Source: a virus. Taken from it: a stretch of 44,185 bases of DNA. Positions 32,773 through 40,601 of this stretch are shown piece after piece (the stretch's first letter is position 1; every line of letters begins with the position of its first letter). The stretch is taken from the IMG/VR virus record IMGVR_UViG_3300025120_000124, positions 1 through 44,185 of that record. One strand, written 5' to 3'. Made by a program: the position numbers and the translations under genes. The notes beneath the pieces were generated by a model, which searched no databases, was not told the DNA's origin, and saw only the letters and a list, made by a program, of their open reading frames with translations.

Positions 32773-33187
32773 CATAGACAACACACCAGATGAGTGGGTA
32801 CAAGAAAATCTCAAAGCGATTGCAGAGCATATCTTCCAGCCTTTGCGCGAGCATTTCGGAAAGCCTATATATGTGTCGAGCGGCTATCGTTCGGCTGATC
32901 TCAATGTTGCGATCGGCGGCTCAAAGCGCAGTCAGCATGTGGAAGGAAGAGCACTCGATCTTGACGGCGATGTATACGGAAGGGTTTCAAACGCTGAGAT
33001 CTTCCAGTACATTCGTGAGAATCTGGAGTTTGATCAAATCATTTGGGAGTTTGGTGATGATGACAATCCTGATTGGGTTCACGTGTCTTACGTTTATGAT
33101 GGCGTTAATCGTGGTCGGTGCCTCAAAGCTTGTCGTGATGATAAGGGAAAGACGTACTACGAAGTAATGTTTGGGAAGGCTCTCTAA
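32708..33187 (+). CDS. M15-family peptidase endolysin
   Basis: 159 residues. YVSSGYRS, SQHVEGRALDLD (His77 and Asp84 as zinc ligands) and WVHVSY (His125) form the SxHxxGxAxD...H signature of M15 D-Ala-D-Ala or endopeptidases. It cuts peptidoglycan cross-links during lysis. No signal peptide, so it needs the holin at 14.9 kb to reach the wall. Its 3' end meets the leftward gene at 33188 with no gap. Confidence 0.9.
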   Translation: MKLSKNLSLAEVTKSNTAKRLNIDNTPDEWVQENLKAIAEHIFQPLREHFGKPIYVSSGYRSADLNVAIGGSKRSQHVEGRALDLDGDVYGRVSNAEIFQYIRENLEFDQIIWEFGDDDNPDWVHVSYVYDGVNRGRCLKACRDDKGKTYYEVMFGKAL

Positions 33188-33616
33188 TCAGTCTACCCCT
33201 TCTAAGTTTCTGTACACTCTTTGAACCATGTTCCTTGCTTTCTGAGTTAGTGCATACCTAACCCTGTAGTTGAATTTTGTTTCATCTCTGAACAAGTGGT
33301 CCTCGTAGGTCTCTGAAGGCGTAAGCTTATCGAAGTGCTTGTATATGTACCCTTCATTCATGAGCGGGTATACAAGCCGATCTCCTATCTTACCTCTGCT
33401 GTACCCATATTCCTCTGCCGCATGATCAAGGGTCCAAAACTCTAGATCATATGCCCACAACATAAACATGAGCTCTTTCTCAAAGATATTGTGTTGTTCG
33501 CGTGTGGACGCAAGCACCCTTTTTAGGTCCTTGAGGTAGTTGTTTTTGATGTATCTTTGGTTGAGACGAGAAAACTCTCTGAACAGCTTGTTCTTAGAAA
33601 CTTTACTTTTTGGCAT
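33188..33616 (-). CDS. Winged-helix-like regulator, leftward in the late block
   Basis: 142 residues, basic and helical. The layout (KELMFMLWAYDLEFWTLDHAAEEYGYSRGKI in two halves, then VYPLMNEGYI and RYALTQKARNMVQRVY) resembles MarR/PadR-type winged helices, with an Ala-Gln-Lys-Ala dimer helix at the end. It is the only leftward gene between 29 and 44 kb and diverges from the gene at 33618 with one base between the starts. It may repress its neighbour or tune late expression. DNA binding is inferred. Confidence 0.6.
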   Translation of the reverse strand: MPKSKVSKNKLFREFSRLNQRYIKNNYLKDLKRVLASTREQHNIFEKELMFMLWAYDLEFWTLDHAAEEYGYSRGKIGDRLVYPLMNEGYIYKHFDKLTPSETYEDHLFRDETKFNYRVRYALTQKARNMVQRVYRNLEGVD

Positions 33617-33617
33617 A

Positions 33618-33929
33618 ATGAATTACAATAAGCTCAAAGATATGGAGAAAGAAGGCTTTTTATTCGATGTGCAGCGATTGGCCATAGAACTTGACCAGCT
33701 CATCGACGACTATGATCTCAGAGGAGAGGTCATTTCAGTAATGATGACTGGGATTCTTGAGGACGTCGAGGGCGACAAGCCCAGGCTCAAGGCTATATAC
33801 AGCTACGACATAAGCAACAGGGATGAACTTGAAGAGATCTTGGATTTTATCCGACAAAGCTACAAGGGTCCAGACGATGATGTTGACTTGGATGACCTGT
33901 TTGAAGGAAGTGGCATATCTTTGAACTAA
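33618..33929 (+). CDS. Acidic protein (103 residues), unknown
   Basis: Start chosen at the ATG at 33618 (MNYNKLKDMEKEGFLF), because an earlier in-frame ATG lies inside the divergent regulator gene. Acidic with a DDDVDLDDLFEG tail. It overlaps the next start (TAATG). No family recognised. Confidence 0.6.
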   Translation: MNYNKLKDMEKEGFLFDVQRLAIELDQLIDDYDLRGEVISVMMTGILEDVEGDKPRLKAIYSYDISNRDELEEILDFIRQSYKGPDDDVDLDDLFEGSGISLN

Positions 33930-34105
33930 TGAAAAACGGAGATAAAGGTCTTGGCGACACCATAGCCAGAATCACAAAGGCCACTAGAATAAAGGATGCT
34001 GTTGAAGCCATAACATCGGATTGTGGGTGCAAGCGCAGACAAAACAAATTAAATCAACTTTTCCCTTATGGAAGGAATAATAAGAAAGATAGTGGTGGGT
34101 CGTGA
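33929..34105 (+). CDS. Conserved small phage protein with CGC motif (58 residues)
   Basis: ATG at 33929 overlaps the preceding TAA. The pattern GLGDTIARITKATRIKDAV, then DCGCKRRQNKLNQLFPY, matches, as I recall, a short protein common in Bacteroidota phages beside packaging and structural genes. Function unknown. Its last 38 bases overlap the next gene. Confidence 0.7.
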   Translation: MKNGDKGLGDTIARITKATRIKDAVEAITSDCGCKRRQNKLNQLFPYGRNNKKDSGGS

Positions 34106-34304
34106 TCCTAAGGACGCGATGGCTTACTATGTTGGAATGAAGGCTGGGAGTGGCAGGGTTAGCGCCATCGTCCAAGACGATAAGCACCTGCATCGCTATG
34201 GTAAAAATAGATATCTAATTTACATTGAGTCTGACAACTCTCAAACACTTTGGAAAGCTGTCGATGATATGCCATGTATAACCGAACTAGACTGTAATTT
34301 CTAA
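34068..34304 (+). CDS. Small beta-rich protein (78 residues), unknown
   Basis: Starts MEGIIRKIVVGRDPKDAMAY and has mixed alpha/beta composition (RYLIYIESDN). It overlaps both neighbours. No family recognised. Confidence 0.6.
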   Translation: MEGIIRKIVVGRDPKDAMAYYVGMKAGSGRVSAIVQDDKHLHRYGKNRYLIYIESDNSQTLWKAVDDMPCITELDCNF

Positions 34305-34585
34305 TGACTAAAGGAAGAGAGGGTAATAAATACCCAGACGGAAAGCGAATACCAAAAGCTTTACCAAAAGCCTATGCGCTTGGAAACAACTTGAAAAACT
34401 GCTCTAACTGTTTGTTTTATCAACAGAAGTACTGCACTTTTTGGGGGGCTAATGTGAGAGGCGCGTATCTTTGCGCTAAATGGAAATCGAAACAAGGTGG
34501 GGAAAACCCTGGAGGGTCTGCTGCAATGCGGGCACCCCAGACGTCTACATCGTCATCAGGTTCTTCAGGTTCTTCAGGATACTAA
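34304..34585 (+). CDS. Four-Cys metal-binding-like protein (93 residues)
   Basis: Cys33, Cys36, Cys44 and Cys57 (CSNCLFYQQKYC, then YLCAKWK) form a compact four-Cys site with aromatic residues, the layout of HiPIP-like or zinc-binding mini-proteins seen in phage structural regions. The tail is Ser/Gly-rich. Whether it holds iron-sulfur or zinc cannot be told from sequence. Confidence 0.6.
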   Translation: MTKGREGNKYPDGKRIPKALPKAYALGNNLKNCSNCLFYQQKYCTFWGANVRGAYLCAKWKSKQGGENPGGSAAMRAPQTSTSSSGSSGSSGY

Positions 34586-34586
34586 A

Positions 34587-35180
34587 ATGAAAACACTTGA
34601 CTTATTTGTTGTTGAGCTAGAGAAAGCTATCAACGACACTATCACCACGGAAAGTGGTTTGGAACTGTACATAGATTCTAAGAACTTTGAGAACAGTCAG
34701 TTTGAGCACAGAGTAACTGAAGGGCCTGTTGTCTCCGCCCCACTAAGGCATGACACAGGGGTGGAAGCGGGAGACACTCTTTACTTTCATCATCTCGTTG
34801 TGATGAATGAAGGACAGGTCCTTACGGGTCACGACAATCATTACCTAGTAAGGTATGATCCAGAGCACACCATTAACAATCAAGCTATTGCTTACAAGAA
34901 TAAGGATGGTGATGTAAAGCCCTTGGCTGGATGGTCATTGCTTGAGCCGATTGAGCAGGAAGAACTAAAAACAAAATCTGATGTGGTCGAAATTATCGAA
35001 CTTGAAAAGAAGCTACCAACAAAGGGTCGTGTCGCTTTTACGGCTCCTTGGATTGAAGATCTAGGCGTTGCTGTTGGGGATGTCGTGGGGTTCAAAGAGA
35101 ATCGAGACTACAGGATAACCATTGACGGGCAGGAATATTACAGGACCCGATCAGAAGACTTCTTGTATGTCGAAGGCTAA
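34587..35180 (+). CDS. GroES-like co-chaperonin with two Cpn10-like segments
   Basis: 197 residues; start at the ATG at 34587 (MKTLDLFVVELEKAI) because the longer frame is inside the preceding gene. The second half (GRVAFTAPWIEDLGVAVGDVV, split at the turn, then GQEYYRTRSEDFLYVE) follows the Cpn10 order of 'G-V-G-D-x-V' loop and 'Y-x-R-x-x-D-I-L' strand. The first half has a parallel segment (GPVVSAPLRHDTGVEAGD, TLYFHHLVV). Such proteins partner host GroEL to fold phage capsid proteins (T4 gp31 is the model). A mobile GroEL-binding loop is not obvious. Confidence 0.65.
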   Translation: MKTLDLFVVELEKAINDTITTESGLELYIDSKNFENSQFEHRVTEGPVVSAPLRHDTGVEAGDTLYFHHLVVMNEGQVLTGHDNHYLVRYDPEHTINNQAIAYKNKDGDVKPLAGWSLLEPIEQEELKTKSDVVEIIELEKKLPTKGRVAFTAPWIEDLGVAVGDVVGFKENRDYRITIDGQEYYRTRSEDFLYVEG

Positions 35181-35457
35181 GTTCACAACAGCTAACGCTG
35201 CAGAAAGGCTAATGGCCTCTATGGAGATCGCAATCAACAACATGATTGATGAAATCAAAAAGCCCGTAGATCCAGAGATAAACGGAAGCGCTAGAAAAGC
35301 AGAGCTGCAGTCGATAAAGCAAACAGCGACCGACTGTAAAGAGCTAATCGTTGAGAGACAGCGACTAGATCAAATGATCAAAGACTTAAAGACAAATGGA
35401 GGAATTGAAGAAGCAAAAGACTACAGCGGAGGTTTCGCTGAAAGATTCTCTAAATGA
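35167..35457 (+). CDS. Helical protein (96 residues), possible small terminase or scaffold
   Basis: Start at the ATG at 35167 (MSKAKFTTANAAERLM), overlapping the GroES-like gene by 14 bases. Mostly helical with coiled-coil character (ELIVERQRLDQMIKDLKTNG). Located 3 kb before the large terminase, so a packaging or scaffold role is possible, but no DNA-binding motif is clear. Confidence 0.5.
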   Translation: MSKAKFTTANAAERLMASMEIAINNMIDEIKKPVDPEINGSARKAELQSIKQTATDCKELIVERQRLDQMIKDLKTNGGIEEAKDYSGGFAERFSK

Positions 35458-35536
35458 CTGGAAGACAGTAGTTTGGCAATACAATAAAACTGATTACAGA
35501 TTCTGGGAAGACTCTTGGAATGAAGAAAAGCAATAG
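35396..35536 (+). CDS. Small charged protein (46 residues)
   Basis: ATG at 35396, TAG at 35536, two bases before the protease gene. It overlaps the preceding gene by 62 bases. Product begins MEELKKQKTTAEVSLKDSLN and ends with several Trp and acidic residues. The tight fit supports it; no family recognised. Confidence 0.45.
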   Translation: MEELKKQKTTAEVSLKDSLNDWKTVVWQYNKTDYRFWEDSWNEEKQ

Positions 35537-35538
35537 AC

Positions 35539-37296
35539 ATGTTTAATTTAAGATTCATTTATTTCATACTCATCACCTTATGGTTTGTGCAGCTAGATGA
35601 GATGTTTGGGCAAGAGTGCCAGATTATGCACACCAAGTCTCAGGTTATGGGGCTTCAAAAGAAATTCGACTTAACCCTTGAAGATGTAGAGGTTCAGACC
35701 CTACCCATTGTGTTTCATGTTGTACATACTGGAGCGGGTGAACCCAACAATATTTCTGATGAGCAGATACTGTCTCAGGTGGATGTGCTGAACGAAGAGT
35801 TCTCTGACAGCAAGATTCAGTTCTGCATGGCTGTGCGTGATCCTGATGGAAATCCCACAAATGGTATCACTCGATACGACGCTAGCTGGAACGAGGACTA
35901 CGTGACTGGAGGCATAGGCAACACCCCTTCGAATATTGATCCAGTAGGATGGGAGCAGACAGAACTCAAGTCAGCTGCAGGTTGTTGGAATCCTAACGAG
36001 TACATCAACTACTATGTGGTATCAGAGATCAACGACAATAACGGGAACAACGGGGTACAAGGTTTCGCATACTTAGGCCCAACAGGTGATTGCAGGGACG
36101 GGGTGGTTGTACTATACAACGCTACAGGTACGGTTGGAGTACAGAAACCAGGAAGGACGTTGGGGTTTACAGGGGTTCACGAAGTGGGGCACCACCTTTC
36201 TTTGTGGCATACGTTCTCCAACACATCCTCATGCACTTCAGAAAGTAACTGTGAGTCTCAAGGGGATCAAGTATGTGACACTCCAACCACCCTCTCTAAC
36301 TCAACAGCTCAATGTGACGGTGGTGTATGTCCAGGCGCTTTGGTAAACAACTTTATGGATTATACCTCTGAGACCTGTAAGGACGCATTTACTGTGGGGC
36401 AGGCTGAGCGTATGCACGAGATGCTTCAGGGCAGCAGACAGGGCCTTGTAGACAACCTAGCTTGTGTGCCTGTCGTAGACTTCGATGTGACTGCTGGGGC
36501 TGCTTACTATCAACAAGAGTGGTGCACTCCATATCAAGACATTTGGGTTGACGTAATCAATCAAGGCACGCAGACCATTCCGCTTGTAGATGTAGAGATG
36601 TTTTGCAACGGGCCGCAGGAAGTGATTTCTTTGTATGATCTACAACCTGGATCTACTCAGGTATTCTTTGAGGCGGTATACGTAGAGGGTGCAGAGGAGT
36701 TTACCGTTCAAACAATCTCCAGCCTTGATCAGTTTGCAGACAACGACGCATCTTGGTGGGCTTTAGACATAATAGAAGGCGACCTTATGGAAGTATGGGT
36801 GACTCCCGATGTTTTTGGCAACGAGACGTCTTGGGAGCTGAGAGACAGCGATGATGAGGTTTTGCTGTCTGATGGAGGATACGGAACGAGCAGCAATGAA
36901 ACCTTCTACTACTCCGCCTGTATCTTTGATGACTGCTATGTATTTGAGATAGAAGATACTGCAGGAGATGGCTTCTGTACGGTTGATTTTGACAATGATG
37001 GGGTTTGTGATATTGGAGGCGATGGAGTCCTTGCTACCGTGGGGCTTGATACTCTAGTAAACACAGGCTTCGGCCTTCAGTTCTCTGTCATTGAGTTTGA
37101 GTTCTGTAACTCACTGTCTCAGTGCAATATGGACTACAATGGTGACGGATACATAGGCAATACCGACGTCCTTGAGTTGCTTGTAGATATGGGATGCCTT
37201 GGTGCATGCTATACCGATCCAAACGATGACAATGTTGTAAATATCCAAGACCTGCTGCTGATGTTGGCAAGTACTGGCCCATGCCCTAAGGAATGA
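35539..37296 (+). CDS. Secreted M43 pappalysin-type metalloprotease with dockerin-like tail
   Basis: 585 residues. N-terminal signal peptide (FIYFILITLWFVQ, cleavage near GQ). The prodomain lead-in PIVFHVVHTG and SDEQILSQVDVLNEEF is the M43 pattern. Zinc site HEVGHHLSLWH at 214-224 and Met-turn NFMDY at 271-275 complete the catalytic set. After a beta-rich middle, the C-terminus has two dockerin-like loops (DYNGDGYIGNTDVLELL and DPNDDNVVNIQDLLLML). It should act outside the cytoplasm on proteins. It overlaps the next gene by four bases. A phage role is unusual: virion-borne depolymerase or host-surface modifier are both possible. Confidence 0.85.
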   Translation: MFNLRFIYFILITLWFVQLDEMFGQECQIMHTKSQVMGLQKKFDLTLEDVEVQTLPIVFHVVHTGAGEPNNISDEQILSQVDVLNEEFSDSKIQFCMAVRDPDGNPTNGITRYDASWNEDYVTGGIGNTPSNIDPVGWEQTELKSAAGCWNPNEYINYYVVSEINDNNGNNGVQGFAYLGPTGDCRDGVVVLYNATGTVGVQKPGRTLGFTGVHEVGHHLSLWHTFSNTSSCTSESNCESQGDQVCDTPTTLSNSTAQCDGGVCPGALVNNFMDYTSETCKDAFTVGQAERMHEMLQGSRQGLVDNLACVPVVDFDVTAGAAYYQQEWCTPYQDIWVDVINQGTQTIPLVDVEMFCNGPQEVISLYDLQPGSTQVFFEAVYVEGAEEFTVQTISSLDQFADNDASWWALDIIEGDLMEVWVTPDVFGNETSWELRDSDDEVLLSDGGYGTSSNETFYYSACIFDDCYVFEIEDTAGDGFCTVDFDNDGVCDIGGDGVLATVGLDTLVNTGFGLQFSVIEFEFCNSLSQCNMDYNGDGYIGNTDVLELLVDMGCLGACYTDPNDDNVVNIQDLLLMLASTGPCPKE

Positions 37297-38225
37297 AAAA
37301 ACTTATCTTCTTCCTCATACCTCTGCTCAGCTACGGGCAGTGTGACATAGAGATCTTAGGGTTCGATCCTATATCTACTGACATCATGATGGTTGTTAAC
37401 GGAGGTGCATGCTGCACTGAGTCTGACAGCATTGGAGAGTTTATCCTAGCCCTTGGCTTCAACCCTCCTCAAGACGAGAGTCCTTGGCCTTGCTTTCAAG
37501 GTGACTGGATGCTGTTGCTCTACCCTCTAGACTTTCCTGGTTTTGAGATGGGGCAGGGCCCCGACAACATCTTCCAGGCTGGAGACACCATAGCCTTTAA
37601 TATTGTCGAAGACACGCCTTTGGCTGGAAGCGGCACACTACAATGCTGGGTGCAAGCTCTTCAGGAAGGTATATTCATGGAAGACTGCATGGTCATCACG
37701 GTCTGGCAGATCAACGACAGTGAGACGTTAGACGGTAGCAGCGCAGGCATTGCAGGTTGCGACTACCCAGACGAGAACATACCGAACAGTTGGTTGGAGT
37801 TTTCTATGGAGGCCGACTGTGGACCTCCTCCGCCTCCCGTGCCTAACGAACCACAGCCTTGGGAGCCTGTAGAAACAACGGACACAACAGACACATATGG
37901 ACCTCCACCACCTGAGCCACCCAACGTAGACGACTGCAAGGACCCGTGCATATACGTATCCAACGTATTTACCCCTAACGGTGACTACGTGAACGATACG
38001 TGGAGGCCTGTTACAAAGCCTGATTGTTGGTGGAAGTGGGAGTGTAGGGTTTACAACCGATGGGGTGCTGTAGTGTGGGAGAGCTATGACCCCCGTGACA
38101 AGTGGTTGGGAGATGGAGGCCTTGCCTATGTGCCCGACGGTGTTTACCTATGGACGATCAGGGGGACCACCTATAGATCAACTAAGGTTGTCAGCATGCA
38201 AGGACATGTAACATTGTTTAGATAG
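37293..38225 (+). CDS. Secreted protein with T9SS type B (CHU_C) sorting domain
   Basis: 310 residues. Signal peptide MKKLIFFLIPLLSYGQ, a Cys-containing beta domain (about 17-176), a Pro-rich linker (177-212), and a C-terminal domain of about 90 residues with VFTPNGDYVNDTW, VYNRWGAVVWES and YVPDGVYLWTI, the gliding-motility-associated CHU_C pattern used as a type IX secretion signal in Bacteroidota. It is coupled to the metalloprotease gene by an ATGA overlap. The signal is clear; whether the phage uses it for export to the host surface or as a virion domain is inferred. Confidence 0.85.
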   Translation: MKKLIFFLIPLLSYGQCDIEILGFDPISTDIMMVVNGGACCTESDSIGEFILALGFNPPQDESPWPCFQGDWMLLLYPLDFPGFEMGQGPDNIFQAGDTIAFNIVEDTPLAGSGTLQCWVQALQEGIFMEDCMVITVWQINDSETLDGSSAGIAGCDYPDENIPNSWLEFSMEADCGPPPPPVPNEPQPWEPVETTDTTDTYGPPPPEPPNVDDCKDPCIYVSNVFTPNGDYVNDTWRPVTKPDCWWKWECRVYNRWGAVVWESYDPRDKWLGDGGLAYVPDGVYLWTIRGTTYRSTKVVSMQGHVTLFR

Positions 38226-38236
38226 TCCTTACCTTT

Positions 38237-38310
38237 GCCCCTGTAGCTCAGTTGGATAGAGCAACGCACTTCTAATGCGTAGGTCATAGGTTCGAATCCT
38301 ATCAGGGGTA
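38237..38310 (+). tRNA. tRNA-Arg (anticodon TCT)
   Basis: Complete cloverleaf: acceptor GCCCCTG/CAGGGGT (7 bp), TA, D arm GCTC/GAGC, anticodon arm ACGCA-CTTCTAA-TGCGT giving anticodon TCT (Arg, AGA), T arm ATAGG-TTCGAAT-CCTAT, discriminator A. CCA is not encoded, as is common in Bacteroidota. It lies between the T9SS-type gene and a microprotein gene before the terminase. Confidence 0.95.
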
Positions 38311-38329
38311 CTAAATTAAATTTAAAACA

Positions 38330-38476
38330 ATGCAAGATTTCCTAGACTTTATGCAGGAGGTTGCTGGATTTTACAACTCCTTTGGCACAGACAATAAGAT
38401 TTATGATTACGACGGTGACGGAATAGTTACCGTTCTTGATTGGCTTGAGTTCTTGTCTAATCAACCCTGGATTTGA
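38330..38476 (+). CDS. Dockerin-like calcium-loop microprotein (48 residues)
   Basis: ATG at 38330 to TGA at 38476, overlapping the terminase TTG start. The product has an N-terminal helix (MQDFLDFMQEVAGFYNSF) and one EF-hand-like loop at 26-37 (DYDGDGIVTVLD) followed by a helix (WLEFLSNQPWI), half of a dockerin. Position between tRNA-Arg and the terminase gene and the tight overlap support it. Confidence 0.6.
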   Translation: MQDFLDFMQEVAGFYNSFGTDNKIYDYDGDGIVTVLDWLEFLSNQPWI

Positions 38477-40584
38477 ATATACTGTTAGAAATAGAGAATC
38501 ATGATGAGCCTGTTGTCTCAATTTGCCCCAAGGGTACAAAAGGTGAAGTTGTTGAACTCGGTGGGCTATTCATTGCACTTCCCGCTCAGCCTCCCGAAAA
38601 AGAAATTAAAGGATATGGAAGTCCAAACGACATGCAGTTGTGGAAGAGAGTTTCTATGCCAGAGGAGCTGTCTAGGATTAAGTCTATGGATGAGTGGGGG
38701 GAGATGCCAAGGGAGTTTCGACAAAGGTTTCGTCCGTATATCGAAGAAGAGTTTCGCCGTAGGCGTGAGGGCTTTTGGTTTTTCAATAATGGTGTCCCTA
38801 CATATATTACGGGTAGGCACTACATGATGCTCCAGTGGAGCAGGATGGATGTAGGAAATCCTTACTATCTTGCGTTCCAACGTGAAATTTTTATCCACAT
38901 GGCTGCGTGCGAAGCTGATCCCCGTTGTATCGGTCAGCTATATACTAAGTGTCGCCGCTCTGGGTATACTAATATCTGTAGCTCTGTTCTTGTTGATGAA
39001 GCTACACAAGTTAAAGACAAGCTTCTCGGCATACAATCGAAAACTGGTAAAGACGCTCAGGAGAATATTTTTATGAAGAAAGTCGTCTACATGTTTAGAC
39101 ACTACCCCTTCTTCTTTAAGCCCATTCAAGACGGAACAACAAACCCTCGTATGGAGCTGGCTTTCAGAGAGCCCAGCAAGAGAATTACCAAGAAAAACAA
39201 AACAGCTCAAAAGGGAGAGGCCCTTAACACTGTAATCAACTGGAAAAACACAACGAACAATGCATACGATGGGGAGAAGCTCCACATCATGTATTTAGAT
39301 GAGGCAGGAAAATGGGAAAAACCTACAGACATAAGAGACGCTTGGAGGATACAGAGGACGTGTTTGATCGTAGGGCGAAAAATAGTCGGAAAGGCTCTGG
39401 TAGGAAGCACGGTAAATCCTATGGACAAAGGTGGTCAAGAATACAAGGATCTATGGAAGGATTCAGATCCAAGGATGAGGAACGAGAATGGGAGGACTAG
39501 ATCTGGATTGTATAGGCTTTTCATGCCTTCATACGTGTCTATGGAGGGTTTCTTCGATATATTCGGAGATCCAATCATTGAAGATCCTGTTTCGCCTGTG
39601 GACGGTCTTGATGGCGAGCTGGTCAATATCGGAGCTAAGACGTATCTTAAAAACGAAAGACGAGCACTAAAGGACGACCCTTCTGAACTTAACGAGGTTA
39701 CAAGGCAATTCCCTTTTACAGAGGATGAAGCATTCCGCGATAGCATCGAGGGTAGCTTGTTTAACATAGGTAAGATATACGAGCAGATAGAGCACAACGA
39801 GGAGCTGTTCCCAAACCCTGTTGTAAAGGGTAACTTCATATGGGTTCAGAAGGACAAAGAGGTGACGTTCTCTCCAGACCCCAACGGAAGATTTAACGTG
39901 GCTTGGATGCCCCCGCCAGAGCAAAGAAACGTTATGGTTCTAGATAGGGGCAAGCGGGTGCCTCCTCACAACTGGGGGTGCGGTGGCGTTGACTCGTATG
40001 ACATCGACGCAACAGTGGACGGCAGGGGATCTAAGGGGGCTCTGCACATGTACAATAAGTTTCATATGGATCATCCGTCGAACATGTTTGTCGTTGAGTA
40101 TGCATCCAGGCCCGACCTAGCTAAGATATTTTATGAAGACGTTCTAATGTGTGCGTTCTACTACGGATACCCAGTCTTAATTGAAAACAATAAGTACGGT
40201 ATCGCAAGATACTTTGAATCAAGAGGTTACGACGGTTACTTAATGGATAGGCCTGAGCACTTGACAACCACAGGGGCAAAGTTTAAGACAAAGACAAAGG
40301 GCATACCTTCTAACTCTCAAGAAGTAATACAGGCTCATGCTCAAGCCATAGAGACATACATACACGACCATGTAGGAGTGAACTATGACTCAGGAGCTAT
40401 GGGGAGGATGTACTTCAATAAAACCCTGGAGGATTGGATTGGATTTAAAATAGATAAGAGAACAAAGTTTGACCTTACAATAAGCGCTGGAATGGCTCTT
40501 CTTGCTGCTCAAAAAACAAAGCCTAAAAAGAAGTCTGACTTCAAAAGCAAGAAGTTTTATCGCAGATACGACGTAATCGGTTAA
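38473..40584 (+). CDS. terL: Terminase large subunit
   Basis: 703 residues. A variant Walker A-like CRRSGYTN appears near 160, Walker B is HIMYLDEAGKW (Asp276, Glu277), and the C-terminal nuclease begins GGVDSYDIDATVDG (Asp507) with LIENNKYG and GYLMDRP further on, as in phage RNase H-fold terminases. It cuts and pumps DNA into the prohead. The TTG start at 38473 overlaps the preceding TGA; the next in-frame Met is about 50 residues in, so TTG is preferred. The portal gene follows after 17 bases. Confidence 0.9.
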   Translation: MNILLEIENHDEPVVSICPKGTKGEVVELGGLFIALPAQPPEKEIKGYGSPNDMQLWKRVSMPEELSRIKSMDEWGEMPREFRQRFRPYIEEEFRRRREGFWFFNNGVPTYITGRHYMMLQWSRMDVGNPYYLAFQREIFIHMAACEADPRCIGQLYTKCRRSGYTNICSSVLVDEATQVKDKLLGIQSKTGKDAQENIFMKKVVYMFRHYPFFFKPIQDGTTNPRMELAFREPSKRITKKNKTAQKGEALNTVINWKNTTNNAYDGEKLHIMYLDEAGKWEKPTDIRDAWRIQRTCLIVGRKIVGKALVGSTVNPMDKGGQEYKDLWKDSDPRMRNENGRTRSGLYRLFMPSYVSMEGFFDIFGDPIIEDPVSPVDGLDGELVNIGAKTYLKNERRALKDDPSELNEVTRQFPFTEDEAFRDSIEGSLFNIGKIYEQIEHNEELFPNPVVKGNFIWVQKDKEVTFSPDPNGRFNVAWMPPPEQRNVMVLDRGKRVPPHNWGCGGVDSYDIDATVDGRGSKGALHMYNKFHMDHPSNMFVVEYASRPDLAKIFYEDVLMCAFYYGYPVLIENNKYGIARYFESRGYDGYLMDRPEHLTTTGAKFKTKTKGIPSNSQEVIQAHAQAIETYIHDHVGVNYDSGAMGRMYFNKTLEDWIGFKIDKRTKFDLTISAGMALLAAQKTKPKKKSDFKSKKFYRRYDVIG

Positions 40585-40601
40585 TCACTATATTTGCACG
40601 A

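Noticed and set aside
40589-40596. Promoter before the portal gene
   Set aside because: TATATTTG fits the -7 element, but no TTTG or CTTG lies 19-21 bases upstream.
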